From assembly GCA_010202645.1 (NCBI GenBank), contig CP047920.1:1-64000 (forward strand): a stretch of DNA of 64,000 nucleotides, read 5' to 3'. Positions 41,694-50,171 of the stretch are shown piece after piece (the first letter of the stretch is position 1; each line of letters begins with the position of its first letter). The position numbers were made by a program, and so were the translations under genes. A model generated the notes under the pieces. It was not told the DNA's origin. It searched no databases and saw only the letters and a list, made by a program, of their open reading frames with translations. Source of the DNA: Candidatus Saccharibacteria bacterium oral taxon 488 (GTDB lineage: Bacteria; Patescibacteriota; Saccharimonadia; Saccharimonadales; Saccharimonadaceae).

Positions 41694-42976
41694 TGGTCGC
41701 TTTCAAAAAACCGCTGTTTCTTTTCGAGCCACGCGTCTGACTGGCGGACGAGCTTTTGGCGGTCGGCGGGGTTTTTGAGGAGTGGCTTGATGGCCTCCTC
41801 GAGATAGATGCCACCCTGGGAGCCCTTGAAGAGAAAAGTAGTGTCTTTATTGGCCAGGCGAGCGAGGAGCTTGGCAGCGTCGGTGGCCTTGGCGAACGAA
41901 GTGACGGTGCAGCTATTTTGCCGAGCAACTGGAGCGAGGAATTGCTCGGCCAAGCGGCCGACAGTGATGACGTGGTCAAGCTGCTTTGGGTCGCACAGTG
42001 CGCCAACGGCAGCGTGTTCGGCAGCCGCGGTCTCGCCCAGCTCGTTCATGTCGCCAAGGACGGCGATTTTGGTTTTGGCGGGCAGCTGGTAGAGGGTTGT
42101 CAGGGCGGATTTTACAGCGAGGGGACTGGAATTATACGAATCGTCGATGATGGTTGCGTCGTTGATGCCAGGTAGGATATTCATGCGGCCGCTGACTGGC
42201 GTGAAATTCTCGAGCATGGTCATCACACATTCGATGTCAAGTCCAAGCTCCAACGCCACCGCCGCTGCGCCGCCGGCAACGCGGAGTTGATGCGCGCCGA
42301 CAACGGGGATGATGAATGGACGCGAGGTTTGGTCGGCGTGGATGAGCCGGCACTGAAAGCCCTTGCCGCTGGTAAATTTACCGATAGCCATCTGGTAGTC
42401 GGCGCCCGGCTCGGTGCCGTAGGAAATGATTTGGCTGCAATCGGCGAAGTCCACGAACTCGGGGCGAATGTCGTCGCGGTTGTAGATCACTTTTTCGCTA
42501 TATTCAGCGAGGGCGAACTCCTCGCGGGCGACAGTTTCTAGTGAGCCGAAAAACTCCATGTGCTCGGGTGCAATGGCGGTGACGATGGTGATGTCAGGGC
42601 GAATATAGCGACCAAACGCAGCCATTTCGCCGGGGTGATCAATGCCGAATTCTTGGACGACAACGTCGATGTCATGCTGGCGGCGGGCAGCACGGCGGGC
42701 TCGGCCCAAGACCGATAACCAATTCCATACCGAGCGGGGATTCTGTGGTGAGTCAACACCGAGAATTTCCAGCGGCGCGCTAAACTCGGCGTTGAAATTA
42801 CCGCGGTTGGTGCGGACTTTATAGCTGGAGTTTAGGACGCTGACGAGGGTTGATTTGGTAGTAGTTTTGCCGACGCTGCCGACGACGGCAACGAGCTTGA
42901 TGTGCGGATTATGCAGGAAGAATGTAGTGACAGAGCGGGCGAGAATGCGCGAGATGAGGGTTTTGAAGAGTCTCAT
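41690..42976 (-). CDS. murF: Mur ligase, MurF type
   Basis: MurF adds D-Ala-D-Ala to the peptidoglycan precursor. The 428-residue protein has the ATP-binding VVGSVGKTTTKS (about 32-43), NFNAEFSAPLEILG, AIAPEHMEFFGSLE, VSGRMNILPGINDATIIDDSYN and GDMNELGE. Like MurE above it lacks the N-terminal domain and starts with a short basic amphipathic segment. GDMNELGE and the DDSYN box are typical of MurF rather than MurC/D. A TATACT box at 42983-42988 is 6 bases before the ATG. The 176-residue membrane gene is coupled downstream. Confidence 0.9.
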   Translation of the reverse strand: MRLFKTLISRILARSVTTFFLHNPHIKLVAVVGSVGKTTTKSTLVSVLNSSYKVRTNRGNFNAEFSAPLEILGVDSPQNPRSVWNWLSVLGRARRAARRQHDIDVVVQEFGIDHPGEMAAFGRYIRPDITIVTAIAPEHMEFFGSLETVAREEFALAEYSEKVIYNRDDIRPEFVDFADCSQIISYGTEPGADYQMAIGKFTSGKGFQCRLIHADQTSRPFIIPVVGAHQLRVAGGAAAVALELGLDIECVMTMLENFTPVSGRMNILPGINDATIIDDSYNSSPLAVKSALTTLYQLPAKTKIAVLGDMNELGETAAAEHAAVGALCDPKQLDHVITVGRLAEQFLAPVARQNSCTVTSFAKATDAAKLLARLANKDTTFLFKGSQGGIYLEEAIKPLLKNPADRQKLVRQSDAWLEKKQRFFESDH

Positions 42977-43060
42977 GGATATAGTATAGCATCTTTTGAC
43001 ATAGGTAGTGAGTCAGGAAGTTGATTTTTTATCAAGTTTATGCTAGTATACATTGTAGTT

Positions 43061-43975
43061 ATGTTTAATCATGAACGGACATCAGCACGAAGGTTGACGC
43101 CACCTCGTTGGGGCAGGGTGAATGACTTATTGTATGCTGTCACAAAAACACCAGAGTATCAAAAAACAATCGATGAAGTAAGGTCTCAAAGAGCTGAGCG
43201 ACAGCCAGCACAAAAGAGTAACACCGAAGAGTGGGGCGTACACCTTATCGAAAGCTTGCCTAGTGTGCTGCGCGCAAAAGCAGTTGCTATTATGGCTGCA
43301 CAAGCCGTATCGGAGCGAGTGGGGCGAACCCGCAAATATGAGAGCGACCAAACTCGTCAATTAGCGCTCATGGCGGCGACACCAAATTGGCTGTTAGCGA
43401 AGCGACAGCTTGATCAGCATGGCAAAATGATGGAGCGTCCTGAGAAAAAGAAATTACTTGGTCCAATAATAACATTTAACCATGCTCTTCGTAAGATAAT
43501 AGATGCGGAGCAATGCTCGCGGATGTGGCAGTTAACTGATTTTGTTGGCGGTGTTGCTTTAACGATGGGTAAGAGCGAGGAAATCGCTCGATATGCAGAA
43601 AATGCAGCACAAATAACCCTCGTTGGTATGAGACAGGAGATTGCAGCAGAGAGCGTCCTAAGTTCAATGCAGGAAGTGCACGGCATCAGGGGTGCAAACG
43701 ATGAGGAAGAACTGGACGGTATAGATATTGTCGTGAATTATAACGGTGTTAAGGTTGGGATTGATATTAAATCAAGTCAAGCTGCCGCTGATGAAGCAAA
43801 TGCAATTGCTAGAAAACATAGAGATGCTAAGTATATGGCAGTGTGGTCTGGGTTTACGGGTCGTGATTTTGGTGACGAGCTCATTTTGAAGAATTGGCAG
43901 CTTAGAAATCAACAAGGCTATTACCGCTCCGTTATGGATGCAGTGATTCAGCAAGTTGGACATAATGTTGCATGA
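43061..43975 (+). CDS. Predicted PD-(D/E)XK-type nuclease-like protein
   Basis: The 304-residue product has an unrecognised helical N-terminal part of about 185 residues. A C-terminal region then shows a restriction-endonuclease-like pattern: Glu in AAESVLSS (near 197), D222 in ELDGIDIVV, and D235-I-K237 in GIDIKSS, followed by KYMAVWSGFTGRDF. This is the E...D...DxK order of PD-(D/E)XK enzymes. The family is inferred from the motif only. A -10 box (TAGTAT, 43044-43049) lies close before ATG 43061, which I prefer to the in-frame start at 43040. It precedes the 139-residue gene by 28 bases. Confidence 0.6.
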   Translation: MFNHERTSARRLTPPRWGRVNDLLYAVTKTPEYQKTIDEVRSQRAERQPAQKSNTEEWGVHLIESLPSVLRAKAVAIMAAQAVSERVGRTRKYESDQTRQLALMAATPNWLLAKRQLDQHGKMMERPEKKKLLGPIITFNHALRKIIDAEQCSRMWQLTDFVGGVALTMGKSEEIARYAENAAQITLVGMRQEIAAESVLSSMQEVHGIRGANDEEELDGIDIVVNYNGVKVGIDIKSSQAAADEANAIARKHRDAKYMAVWSGFTGRDFGDELILKNWQLRNQQGYYRSVMDAVIQQVGHNVA

Positions 43976-44003
43976 TATATCAGAATAGTTTATAATACTA
44001 AAG

Positions 44004-44423
44004 ATGCCTATACGTTTATATGATATTATCACCCCTGACGATTTAAACTCGGAAGTATTTCTGAGACAACAATATATAGAAGCACTCGAGCGTAGCACTG
44101 AGATACCTGGCAAGGTAGGCGCGGTTGCGCTTCGGTTGGTCGTGACTCCTAATTTTGATGGTAATGAGTTGGCGACACGGCGACACCAACAGGACGGTGG
44201 TGCTGAGACAATTATGCTAAATGCAACCATGGTGCTTGATTTGACGGGCTATGATGAGTCCTCTATTCGAGCGACTGGAGATGTTACGGTTGGGGCAGGG
44301 AAAGCAGTTCGTGGATCGGGGAGAATTGAGAGGGGTGAGGATGATCGGCTAAAGTTGGTTGTTAGTGAAGAGCAGGTAAATCCAGAGGAACCGGGTGGGG
44401 CGGTCATGGAGTTTGATTTCTAG
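44004..44423 (+). CDS. Hypothetical protein paired with the nuclease-like gene
   Basis: 139 residues, acidic, with no signal peptide or membrane helix. The middle is beta-rich (AVALRLVVTPNF, ETIMLNATMVLDLTGY, ATGDVTVGAGKAVRGSG). I recognise no family. TATAAT at 43991-43996 is 7 bases before the ATG, so it may have its own leaderless transcript. Its stop is two bases from the CIRCE element. Being beside the nuclease-like gene, it could be a partner or inhibitor; this is inference from position only. Confidence 0.55.
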   Translation: MPIRLYDIITPDDLNSEVFLRQQYIEALERSTEIPGKVGAVALRLVVTPNFDGNELATRRHQQDGGAETIMLNATMVLDLTGYDESSIRATGDVTVGAGKAVRGSGRIERGEDDRLKLVVSEEQVNPEEPGGAVMEFDF

Positions 44424-44446
44424 CACTCGCCCTTGACGAGTGCTAA
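44421..44446 (+). promoter_or_regulatory. CIRCE element (HrcA operator) of groES-groEL
   Basis: tagcactc, nine bases, gagtgctaa: a near-perfect match to the CIRCE consensus TTAGCACTC-N9-GAGTGCTAA. The right arm overlaps a promoter -35 (ttgacg, 44433-44438), with tacaat at 44457-44462 after 18 bases. HrcA bound here would block transcription of groES-groEL until heat stress. No hrcA gene is in the window. Confidence 0.93.
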
Positions 44447-44492
44447 TTTAGTGCGGTACAATGGGTGTATTGTTAACGAAATGGAGGATGAT

Positions 44493-44759
44493 ATGGATAC
44501 ACCTATCAAGCCTCTCGGTGACCGCGTGGTAGCGGTGCGCGAGGAGGCGAAGACACAGACGGCCAGCGGATTATATTTGCCGGATAGTTCGAAGGAGAAG
44601 CCAGTGGTAGCCGAGGTCAAAGCGGTTGGCGGCGACGTCAAGAATGTCAACGTGGGTGACAAAATTGTTTATAAGGAATATTCGACCACGGATCTAAAGA
44701 TTGACGGTACAGAATATTTGATCGTCCGCGAGGAAGATATTTTAGCAACGGTTGTTTGA
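44493..44759 (+). CDS. groES: Co-chaperonin GroES
   Basis: GroES caps the GroEL chamber. From ATG 44493 the protein is 88 residues: IKPLGDRVVAVREEA at the N-terminus, the mobile loop around TASGLYLPDSS, and the final EYLIVREEDILATV. An upstream in-frame extension is rejected because ggagga at 44483-44488 is correctly spaced for this ATG. Transcription starts from the CIRCE-controlled promoter. GroEL follows after 19 bases. Confidence 0.97.
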   Translation: MDTPIKPLGDRVVAVREEAKTQTASGLYLPDSSKEKPVVAEVKAVGGDVKNVNVGDKIVYKEYSTTDLKIDGTEYLIVREEDILATVV

Positions 44760-44778
44760 GAAAAGGGGAGTTTAAACT

Positions 44779-46422
44779 ATGGCAAAAAAAGTATTTTACG
44801 ATGATGATGCGCGTGCTCGCGTGTTGGGTGGTGCCGAGGCGCTGTATAACGCAGTTAAGGTAACCTACGGACCAAAGGGCCGCAATGTGGTGATTGCCAA
44901 GGGGTTTGGCGGACCAACGGTGACGCACGACGGCGTGACGGTAGCGGAAGGCATTGAGCTGGGTGAGCAAGACGACGAGACGCTGGGCTACAAGGTTGGT
45001 GCTGATTTGATCAAGCAGGCAGCCAAGAACTTGAACAAGCAGGCTGGTGACGGCACCACGACCGTAACAGTGCTCACCTATTCGATTTTGAAGGAAGCCA
45101 ACCGGTTGATCGCAGCGGGCCACAACCCAATGGAGCTGCGCAAGGGTATCGAGCAGGCTGGCGCAGAAATTGTCAAAGAGCTAAATAAATTAGCTGAGCC
45201 AATTGAGGGCAAGTCTGAGCGCGTGGCCGAGGTGGCAACTATCTCGGCGGGTGACGCGGAAATTGGCAAATTGATCGCTGGTGTCATCGAGAAAGTTGGC
45301 AAAGACGGTGTGGTGACAGTCGAAGCTGGCCAAGGTTTGGAGTTGGAGGCAGAGGTCGTTGAAGGCTTTAGCTTGGATAAGGGCTGGGTCAGTCCATTCT
45401 TCGTCACCGACACTGGTCGGCAAGAGGCGGTTTACGAAAAGCCAGCGATTTTGATCACCGATAAGAAAATTTCTAGCGTGCAGGAGTTCCTACCAATGCT
45501 GGAGAAATTGGCACAAAGTGGGAAAAAGGACGTGGTGTTGATCGCTGATGAGGTTGAAGGTGAAGCGCTGAGTATTTTGGTGCTGAACAAGCTGAAAGGT
45601 GTGTTTAACACCGTGGCTGTTAAGGCGCCAAGCTTTGGCGACCGCCGCAAGGAGATTTTGCGCGACATCGCGGTATTGACCGGCGCAACAGTGATTTCTG
45701 AAGATCATGGGTTGACGTTTGAGAATGCTGGCCTGGAGGTCTTGGGTTCAGCGCGCAAGGTGATTGTCGGTAAAGACGAAACCACCATCGTTGAGGGTGC
45801 GGGCAAGCCATCAGCCGTGAAGGAGCAGATCGCTCAGATCAAGGCACTGTCCGACAATGCCTCCAGCGAATACGAAAAGGAACAATTTGACAAGCGGGCA
45901 GCCGCCCTGTCTGGCAAGGTGGCGGTCATCAAAGTCGGCGGTGCGACCGAGACAGAAATTGACGAAAAGAAGTTCCGCGTGGACGACGCTGTGGCGGCTA
46001 CCAAGGCAGCCTTGGCTGAGGGAATCGTCGCTGGTGGTGGCGTAACCTTGGTGAACTTGGCTGGCGGTCTGAAGGTGACTGGTGCAGACAGCATCGCGGC
46101 TGGCCGGCAGATTCTAAAGGACGCCTTGAAGCAGCCATTCCTGCAGATTATGCGTAATGCCGGCTTGAATGCCGACGCGCTACTGGCGCAAGTCGAAGCG
46201 GGCAAGGCTGGATTTGGCGTTAATGTTATGAAGCCTGCGAATGAATTGGTGGATGTTAAAAAAGCTGGCGTTATCGACCCGGCGCGCGTCACCAAGGAAG
46301 CGGTGCAGAACGCAGTATCCATCGCCTCAACTGCAGCAACCATGGGCGCACTGGTCGTCGACGTGCCAGAGCCAGAAGCTCCAGCTGCACCTGGCGGCAT
46401 GCCAGGTATGGGGATGATGTAA
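44779..46422 (+). CDS. groEL: Chaperonin GroEL
   Basis: The 547-residue chaperonin folds proteins in an ATP-driven double ring. It shows the usual sequence throughout: TYGPKGRNVVIAKGFGGPTV, AGDGTTTVTVL (ATP site), the apical domain with VEGEALSILVLNKLKG, and a C-terminus ending in GGMPGMGMM, the Gly-Met-rich tail common in bacteria. It is co-transcribed with groES and followed by a hairpin terminator. Confidence 0.98.
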   Translation: MAKKVFYDDDARARVLGGAEALYNAVKVTYGPKGRNVVIAKGFGGPTVTHDGVTVAEGIELGEQDDETLGYKVGADLIKQAAKNLNKQAGDGTTTVTVLTYSILKEANRLIAAGHNPMELRKGIEQAGAEIVKELNKLAEPIEGKSERVAEVATISAGDAEIGKLIAGVIEKVGKDGVVTVEAGQGLELEAEVVEGFSLDKGWVSPFFVTDTGRQEAVYEKPAILITDKKISSVQEFLPMLEKLAQSGKKDVVLIADEVEGEALSILVLNKLKGVFNTVAVKAPSFGDRRKEILRDIAVLTGATVISEDHGLTFENAGLEVLGSARKVIVGKDETTIVEGAGKPSAVKEQIAQIKALSDNASSEYEKEQFDKRAAALSGKVAVIKVGGATETEIDEKKFRVDDAVAATKAALAEGIVAGGGVTLVNLAGGLKVTGADSIAAGRQILKDALKQPFLQIMRNAGLNADALLAQVEAGKAGFGVNVMKPANELVDVKKAGVIDPARVTKEAVQNAVSIASTAATMGALVVDVPEPEAPAAPGGMPGMGMM

Positions 46423-46452
46423 GGCTCTACATACATCGTTAAGAATGGAATT

Positions 46453-46478
46453 CCTCGCTGGAAACGGCGGGGAGTTTT
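46453..46478 (+). terminator. Terminator after groEL
   Basis: An 8-base stem (cctcgctg / cggcgggg, with two G-U pairs) closed by a GAAA tetraloop and followed by agtttta. Confidence 0.75.
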
Positions 46479-46505
46479 AACGTGTGAATGAGGGTGTCTT
46501 CATCT

Positions 46506-48434
46506 CTAGTTATCGGTAGCTCCAAACAGCGCCTGTACGGCTTTTTCGCCCAGCTGGTAATTCCGCACAAATGCCCATAGCTGGTTGCCGTAGTCGAAGT
46601 GCCACCATTCGTGAGGATTGACCGTAAACCCATAGGCGGTCAGCAGATTATACAGAAAGCGACGATTTCGCTGAGTGGTTATATCCTCGTCCGCCAGTGG
46701 CGTTGCTTGCTCAAAATAATCAGGATTATTGCGCGGCCCGGTGTCACCGTCTACATGACCCATGTCAATAAAGCTGTCTGCTACAAAGTCTGGTGTCCAG
46801 GGGCTCGGCTTGGCGCGCAGGCGGATGTCAATCGCTCCGCCCGTTGCGTGTGGCGACGGGTTGTTGGCAGTCGAAGGTTTGGCTATGATCTCGTCGCGCC
46901 GTTTATAGATATCATCTTCCTGGAGGTCAGAGTTATGGCGTCGAATGCTATTTGGTATGAGTTGGTGATATAGTGATGATTGCATGTCAGTGGAGCGTAG
47001 CCCCTCCTCAACATATACCTCCACGGCACTACCAAAAAATTTGGTAACTTCGGGGCTTTGGAGAAAGGTGTTAATGTCCGCCAGTTTTCTTGCAACTGAC
47101 TCTCGGATATAGATCGATTTGTTGACGCTAGGAACACGTGCGCCGGTCGTGGCGTTGCGCCGAGAATAATAAGATTGGCCGGCAATACCATGGCTGGCTA
47201 GGTCAACCAACGGTTCTTGACGCAGTTCATGAAGTAAGCCACTGCTCGCTGCAAATGGAATATCGCGATAGCCGATACGCATTTTGGCGTCGCGTAGTTC
47301 GGTCATGTCTGGAATAGCCGTTTCGGCGTACTGTTGTATACGGCGCTGGTTCTCGATACGGGTCTCGGCCTTGACTAAAAGATTGACATAATAAGTGTAT
47401 ACTTTGACAATTTCATCAATGACTTGCTCGGGTTGCTGGATAGAACCACCTGTGAGGCGCTCGGTTTTTTGTGGGCCAAATGCAACGACATCCGTGTTGT
47501 TTTCGAGCAGAAAGGTATCGAGTCCCGCTAGTTCTTGATACGGTATCCAAGTATCGTACGAGACGATTGCTATCTTGCCGCCCTCATCGAGCAGAGGAAA
47601 GGCAGCCCTAAAGGTTTCTTGGGTATTGGCACGACGCGGCTTACTGCCATCGGACATGGTACGGTTGCTGTCAATTGGAGCCGACAATACACTGAGACTG
47701 ATAATTTGCGTGCCGTGTGGCGTCGATATTCTCGCCCACCCCTGATGTACTTTTGTCAAGTCATTACTTTCGTATGGAGTTGGTAGAGTACTTTCTTCCC
47801 AAGAAATGTCCCCCAAAAGGGATGCTGCAGCGCCAAGACATAGTTCAAATTCAGTCGCGTCGCTTTTAAAACCCTGTGCTTCGGCTCGCTTGCGCTCTGC
47901 TTCAGTGGTTGGACGGTCACAGGTGGTGAGGATAATTTCTGAGGTGTTGATTTTACCTTCTTGTATTGCCGCGAGGGCACCGAGTAGGCGGATCCCATTA
48001 GTGGCACCAGCTCCACCTGGTACAATTATTGCAGATACATCACCGATAGGTTGCATGTCACGGGGCAGCGCAACATCAAGCTGTCTACCACTATGTTCTA
48101 GTTTGTCACCAAGCTCTTCATGGAGAAAGCCCAGGTTGAGAGCTGTATTGCGAATGGCTGTATGATCAGTGGAAGTTTTAGCAATATCTGAAAAATCTTT
48201 GACGCCACCACCGCGCAGCCCGAGCATGTCACGAACAAAGGGGGCGTCGTAACTTGGCATGTCATACAGGCCTGATAATTGGTCTGGGGATTGCTGGTTG
48301 AGGAGGTCATGGAGTGTTTCTTCATAGAGCTGGAGTTTTGCCGCAGCGACATCCCGCATAGTTTCTGGACTGACACTTGATGTTTCAGAAATAGGACAAT
48401 ACCTGTCGCTACGCTCCGATGTAACTAAAGACAT
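46506..48434 (-). CDS. Two-domain protein: YdcF/DUF218-like plus VanY-type D-Ala-D-Ala carboxypeptidase
   Basis: 642 residues from ATG 48434. The N-terminal part (about 100-340) has a Rossmann-like pattern with AIIVPGGAGATNGIRLL, EIILTTCDRPTTEAER and GGKIAIVSYDTWIPYQ, resembling YdcF/DUF218 envelope proteins. The C-terminal 190 residues are a VanY/D-Ala-D-Ala carboxypeptidase-type zinc peptidase with SPHATGGAIDIRL (His and Asp ligands) and HEWWHFDYGNQLWAF (Glu and His). I see no signal peptide, which is strange for a wall peptidase. A TACAAT box (48441-48446) is 6 bases before this ATG. Confidence 0.8.
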   Translation of the reverse strand: MSLVTSERSDRYCPISETSSVSPETMRDVAAAKLQLYEETLHDLLNQQSPDQLSGLYDMPSYDAPFVRDMLGLRGGGVKDFSDIAKTSTDHTAIRNTALNLGFLHEELGDKLEHSGRQLDVALPRDMQPIGDVSAIIVPGGAGATNGIRLLGALAAIQEGKINTSEIILTTCDRPTTEAERKRAEAQGFKSDATEFELCLGAAASLLGDISWEESTLPTPYESNDLTKVHQGWARISTPHGTQIISLSVLSAPIDSNRTMSDGSKPRRANTQETFRAAFPLLDEGGKIAIVSYDTWIPYQELAGLDTFLLENNTDVVAFGPQKTERLTGGSIQQPEQVIDEIVKVYTYYVNLLVKAETRIENQRRIQQYAETAIPDMTELRDAKMRIGYRDIPFAASSGLLHELRQEPLVDLASHGIAGQSYYSRRNATTGARVPSVNKSIYIRESVARKLADINTFLQSPEVTKFFGSAVEVYVEEGLRSTDMQSSLYHQLIPNSIRRHNSDLQEDDIYKRRDEIIAKPSTANNPSPHATGGAIDIRLRAKPSPWTPDFVADSFIDMGHVDGDTGPRNNPDYFEQATPLADEDITTQRNRRFLYNLLTAYGFTVNPHEWWHFDYGNQLWAFVRNYQLGEKAVQALFGATDN

Positions 48435-48490
48435 GTATGAATTGTACAATAAAACTAATAAATTAGCAAATTATACATAAATAGCAGGTC

Positions 48491-48961
48491 TCAGCTCTGC
48501 GACAAGAAATCAATTTCCTTGATAATATCAAGCAGCGCTTGTGCTTTGCGGGTTTCGTCGGGGATAGCAACGGCAGCTTCATGCGCCGGGCCGATCAGCG
48601 AGGTGTCGTCAGTCGAGCGCAGTAACAGGAGGTAGGTGTCGAATTTTTCCTCGGGCGAGACGTTGAGCTTGCCAACCAGTGGCCGAAGCTCGCTGAGGGC
48701 ATTTTGCTTGATATCATCAAGCGACATATCGGTCGGCGTGGCATATGGCCGACTAGTGCTGTCGGTGGTTGGCCGCGGTGCTGGCGTGACCAATCCGGGC
48801 GTGGTGTTGGTTTGTGGCTTGGTCGGGCGGCTAGTTGTGTCAGCGTCCTGGGCGCCGGTTTCTTCAAATCGTAGATTATCATCATTGCCACCAGAGACGC
48901 CCGCTAACACGCTAGCTAGATCTTGATCGCTGTTGACTTGTCCGCTGTCTTGAATTGTCAT
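48491..48961 (-). CDS. Hypothetical protein with disordered N-terminus
   Basis: 156 residues. The first 85 are Thr/Pro/Asp-rich and probably unstructured. The last 70 form a helical domain (LDDIKQNALSELRPLVGKLN, SPEEKFDTYLLLLRSTDD, KAQALLDIIKEIDFL). I recognise no family. It is transcribed in the same direction as the VanY fusion gene but separated by about 56 bases with AT-rich sequence, and divergent from the isomerase gene. Confidence 0.6.
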   Translation of the reverse strand: MTIQDSGQVNSDQDLASVLAGVSGGNDDNLRFEETGAQDADTTSRPTKPQTNTTPGLVTPAPRPTTDSTSRPYATPTDMSLDDIKQNALSELRPLVGKLNVSPEEKFDTYLLLLRSTDDTSLIGPAHEAAVAIPDETRKAQALLDIIKEIDFLSQS

Positions 48962-49038
48962 ACCCCACCTCTTTTCACATTACGATTATGCTTGCTTTCT
49001 ATGCTATACTGTAACACAGGAAAAGGAGGAATTTCAAG

Positions 49039-50076
49039 ATGCTTGACGATAAAAATCTTTTAGCGCAGCGCGATCCGGGTAGTACACGAACGAGTGCGGT
49101 GGCGGTAACGATGCAGACGGACTTTGCGGCCGAGGTGGAGTCACCGGCGAGTCCCGGTGAGGTGGCTAATGTGGTGCTGGCGGGTATGGGCGGCTCAGCG
49201 CTGGCGGCGGATATGGTCAAGGTGCTGACGGCGGATCGGGTCACGGTGCCACTTGAAGTGACGAAGGGTTATCAGTTGCCGAATTTTGTGAATGAAAAAA
49301 CACTAGTTATTGCTATCAGCCACTCGGGAAACACCGAGGAGACGATGAGTTGCTATCAGCAGGCTCGTCAGCGCGGCTGTCAGTTGGCGGTGATGGCGAC
49401 GGGCGGAAAATTGTTTGCGGCGGCCGAGGCAGATAATCTGCCGCGGGTGCGCGTTCCGTCGGGCGGTCAGCCGCGGATGTCAACGATTTATCATTTGCGT
49501 GGGTTGCTAAAGCTGCTCAGTCAGTTTGAGGTGATTGACGATAGTCTGTACCAAGCAGTGGCAGCTAGTGGTACGTGGCTGAAGGACCAGCTGAGCCAGT
49601 GGGCTGAGGAGGTGCCAACGGCGGATAATTATGCCAAGCAACTGGCGCTCAAGCTCGTTGGTTCGACCCAAGTGTTTTATGCGGGCGAGCTGACATGGCC
49701 GCTGGCGTATAAGTGGAAGATTAGCTTTAACGAGTCAGCGAAAAACGTGGCGTTTTGGAATCAATATCCGGAGTTCAGCCACAATGAGTTCATCGGCTGG
49801 TCATCACATCCGGTCGATAAGCCGTATAAGGTCGTGGATTTTCGGAGCAGTCTTGAGCGTCCGCGAATTCGGGAGCGGATGGAGCTGACCGATCGGTTGC
49901 TATCGGGTATGCGCCCGAAGGCCGAAGTAGTCGAGCTACAGGGCGAGACGCTGCTTGAGCAGCTGCTGTGGGGTCTGGCGCTTGGTGAGATTGTCAGTAT
50001 TTATGCGGGCATTCTCAACGGGGTTAATCCAGAGCCAGTGGCATTGGTGGAGCAGTTAAAGAAAGAATTGTCGTAA
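49039..50076 (+). CDS. Bifunctional phosphoglucose/phosphomannose isomerase-type SIS protein
   Basis: The enzyme interconverts glucose-6-P or mannose-6-P with fructose-6-P. The 345-residue product contains two SIS subdomains: VVLAGMGGSALAADMVK, VIAISHSGNTEETMSCY and VPSGGQPRMSTIY in the first, and EFSHNEFIGWSSHP and a C-terminal EQLLWGLALGEIVSIYAGIL in the second. This is the short archaeal/CPR type rather than the ~550-residue Pgi. The ATG has aaaggagg upstream. A hairpin follows. It is one of few sugar-metabolism genes in the window. Confidence 0.88.
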   Translation: MLDDKNLLAQRDPGSTRTSAVAVTMQTDFAAEVESPASPGEVANVVLAGMGGSALAADMVKVLTADRVTVPLEVTKGYQLPNFVNEKTLVIAISHSGNTEETMSCYQQARQRGCQLAVMATGGKLFAAAEADNLPRVRVPSGGQPRMSTIYHLRGLLKLLSQFEVIDDSLYQAVAASGTWLKDQLSQWAEEVPTADNYAKQLALKLVGSTQVFYAGELTWPLAYKWKISFNESAKNVAFWNQYPEFSHNEFIGWSSHPVDKPYKVVDFRSSLERPRIRERMELTDRLLSGMRPKAEVVELQGETLLEQLLWGLALGEIVSIYAGILNGVNPEPVALVEQLKKELS

Positions 50077-50099
50077 GTCAGTTTGATCTAGAACATGAA

Positions 50100-50140
50100 A
50101 AGCGGCGCCCGGGGAGCGGGGCGTTGCTTTTATTTTAGAG
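50100..50140 (+). terminator. Terminator after the isomerase gene
   Basis: An imperfect long stem (aaaagcggcgccc against gggcgttgctttt, with G-U pairs) followed by ATTTTAG. Confidence 0.7.
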
Positions 50141-50171
50141 CCCATTGAAGGTCGTGGCGGATTTGTGTGAA

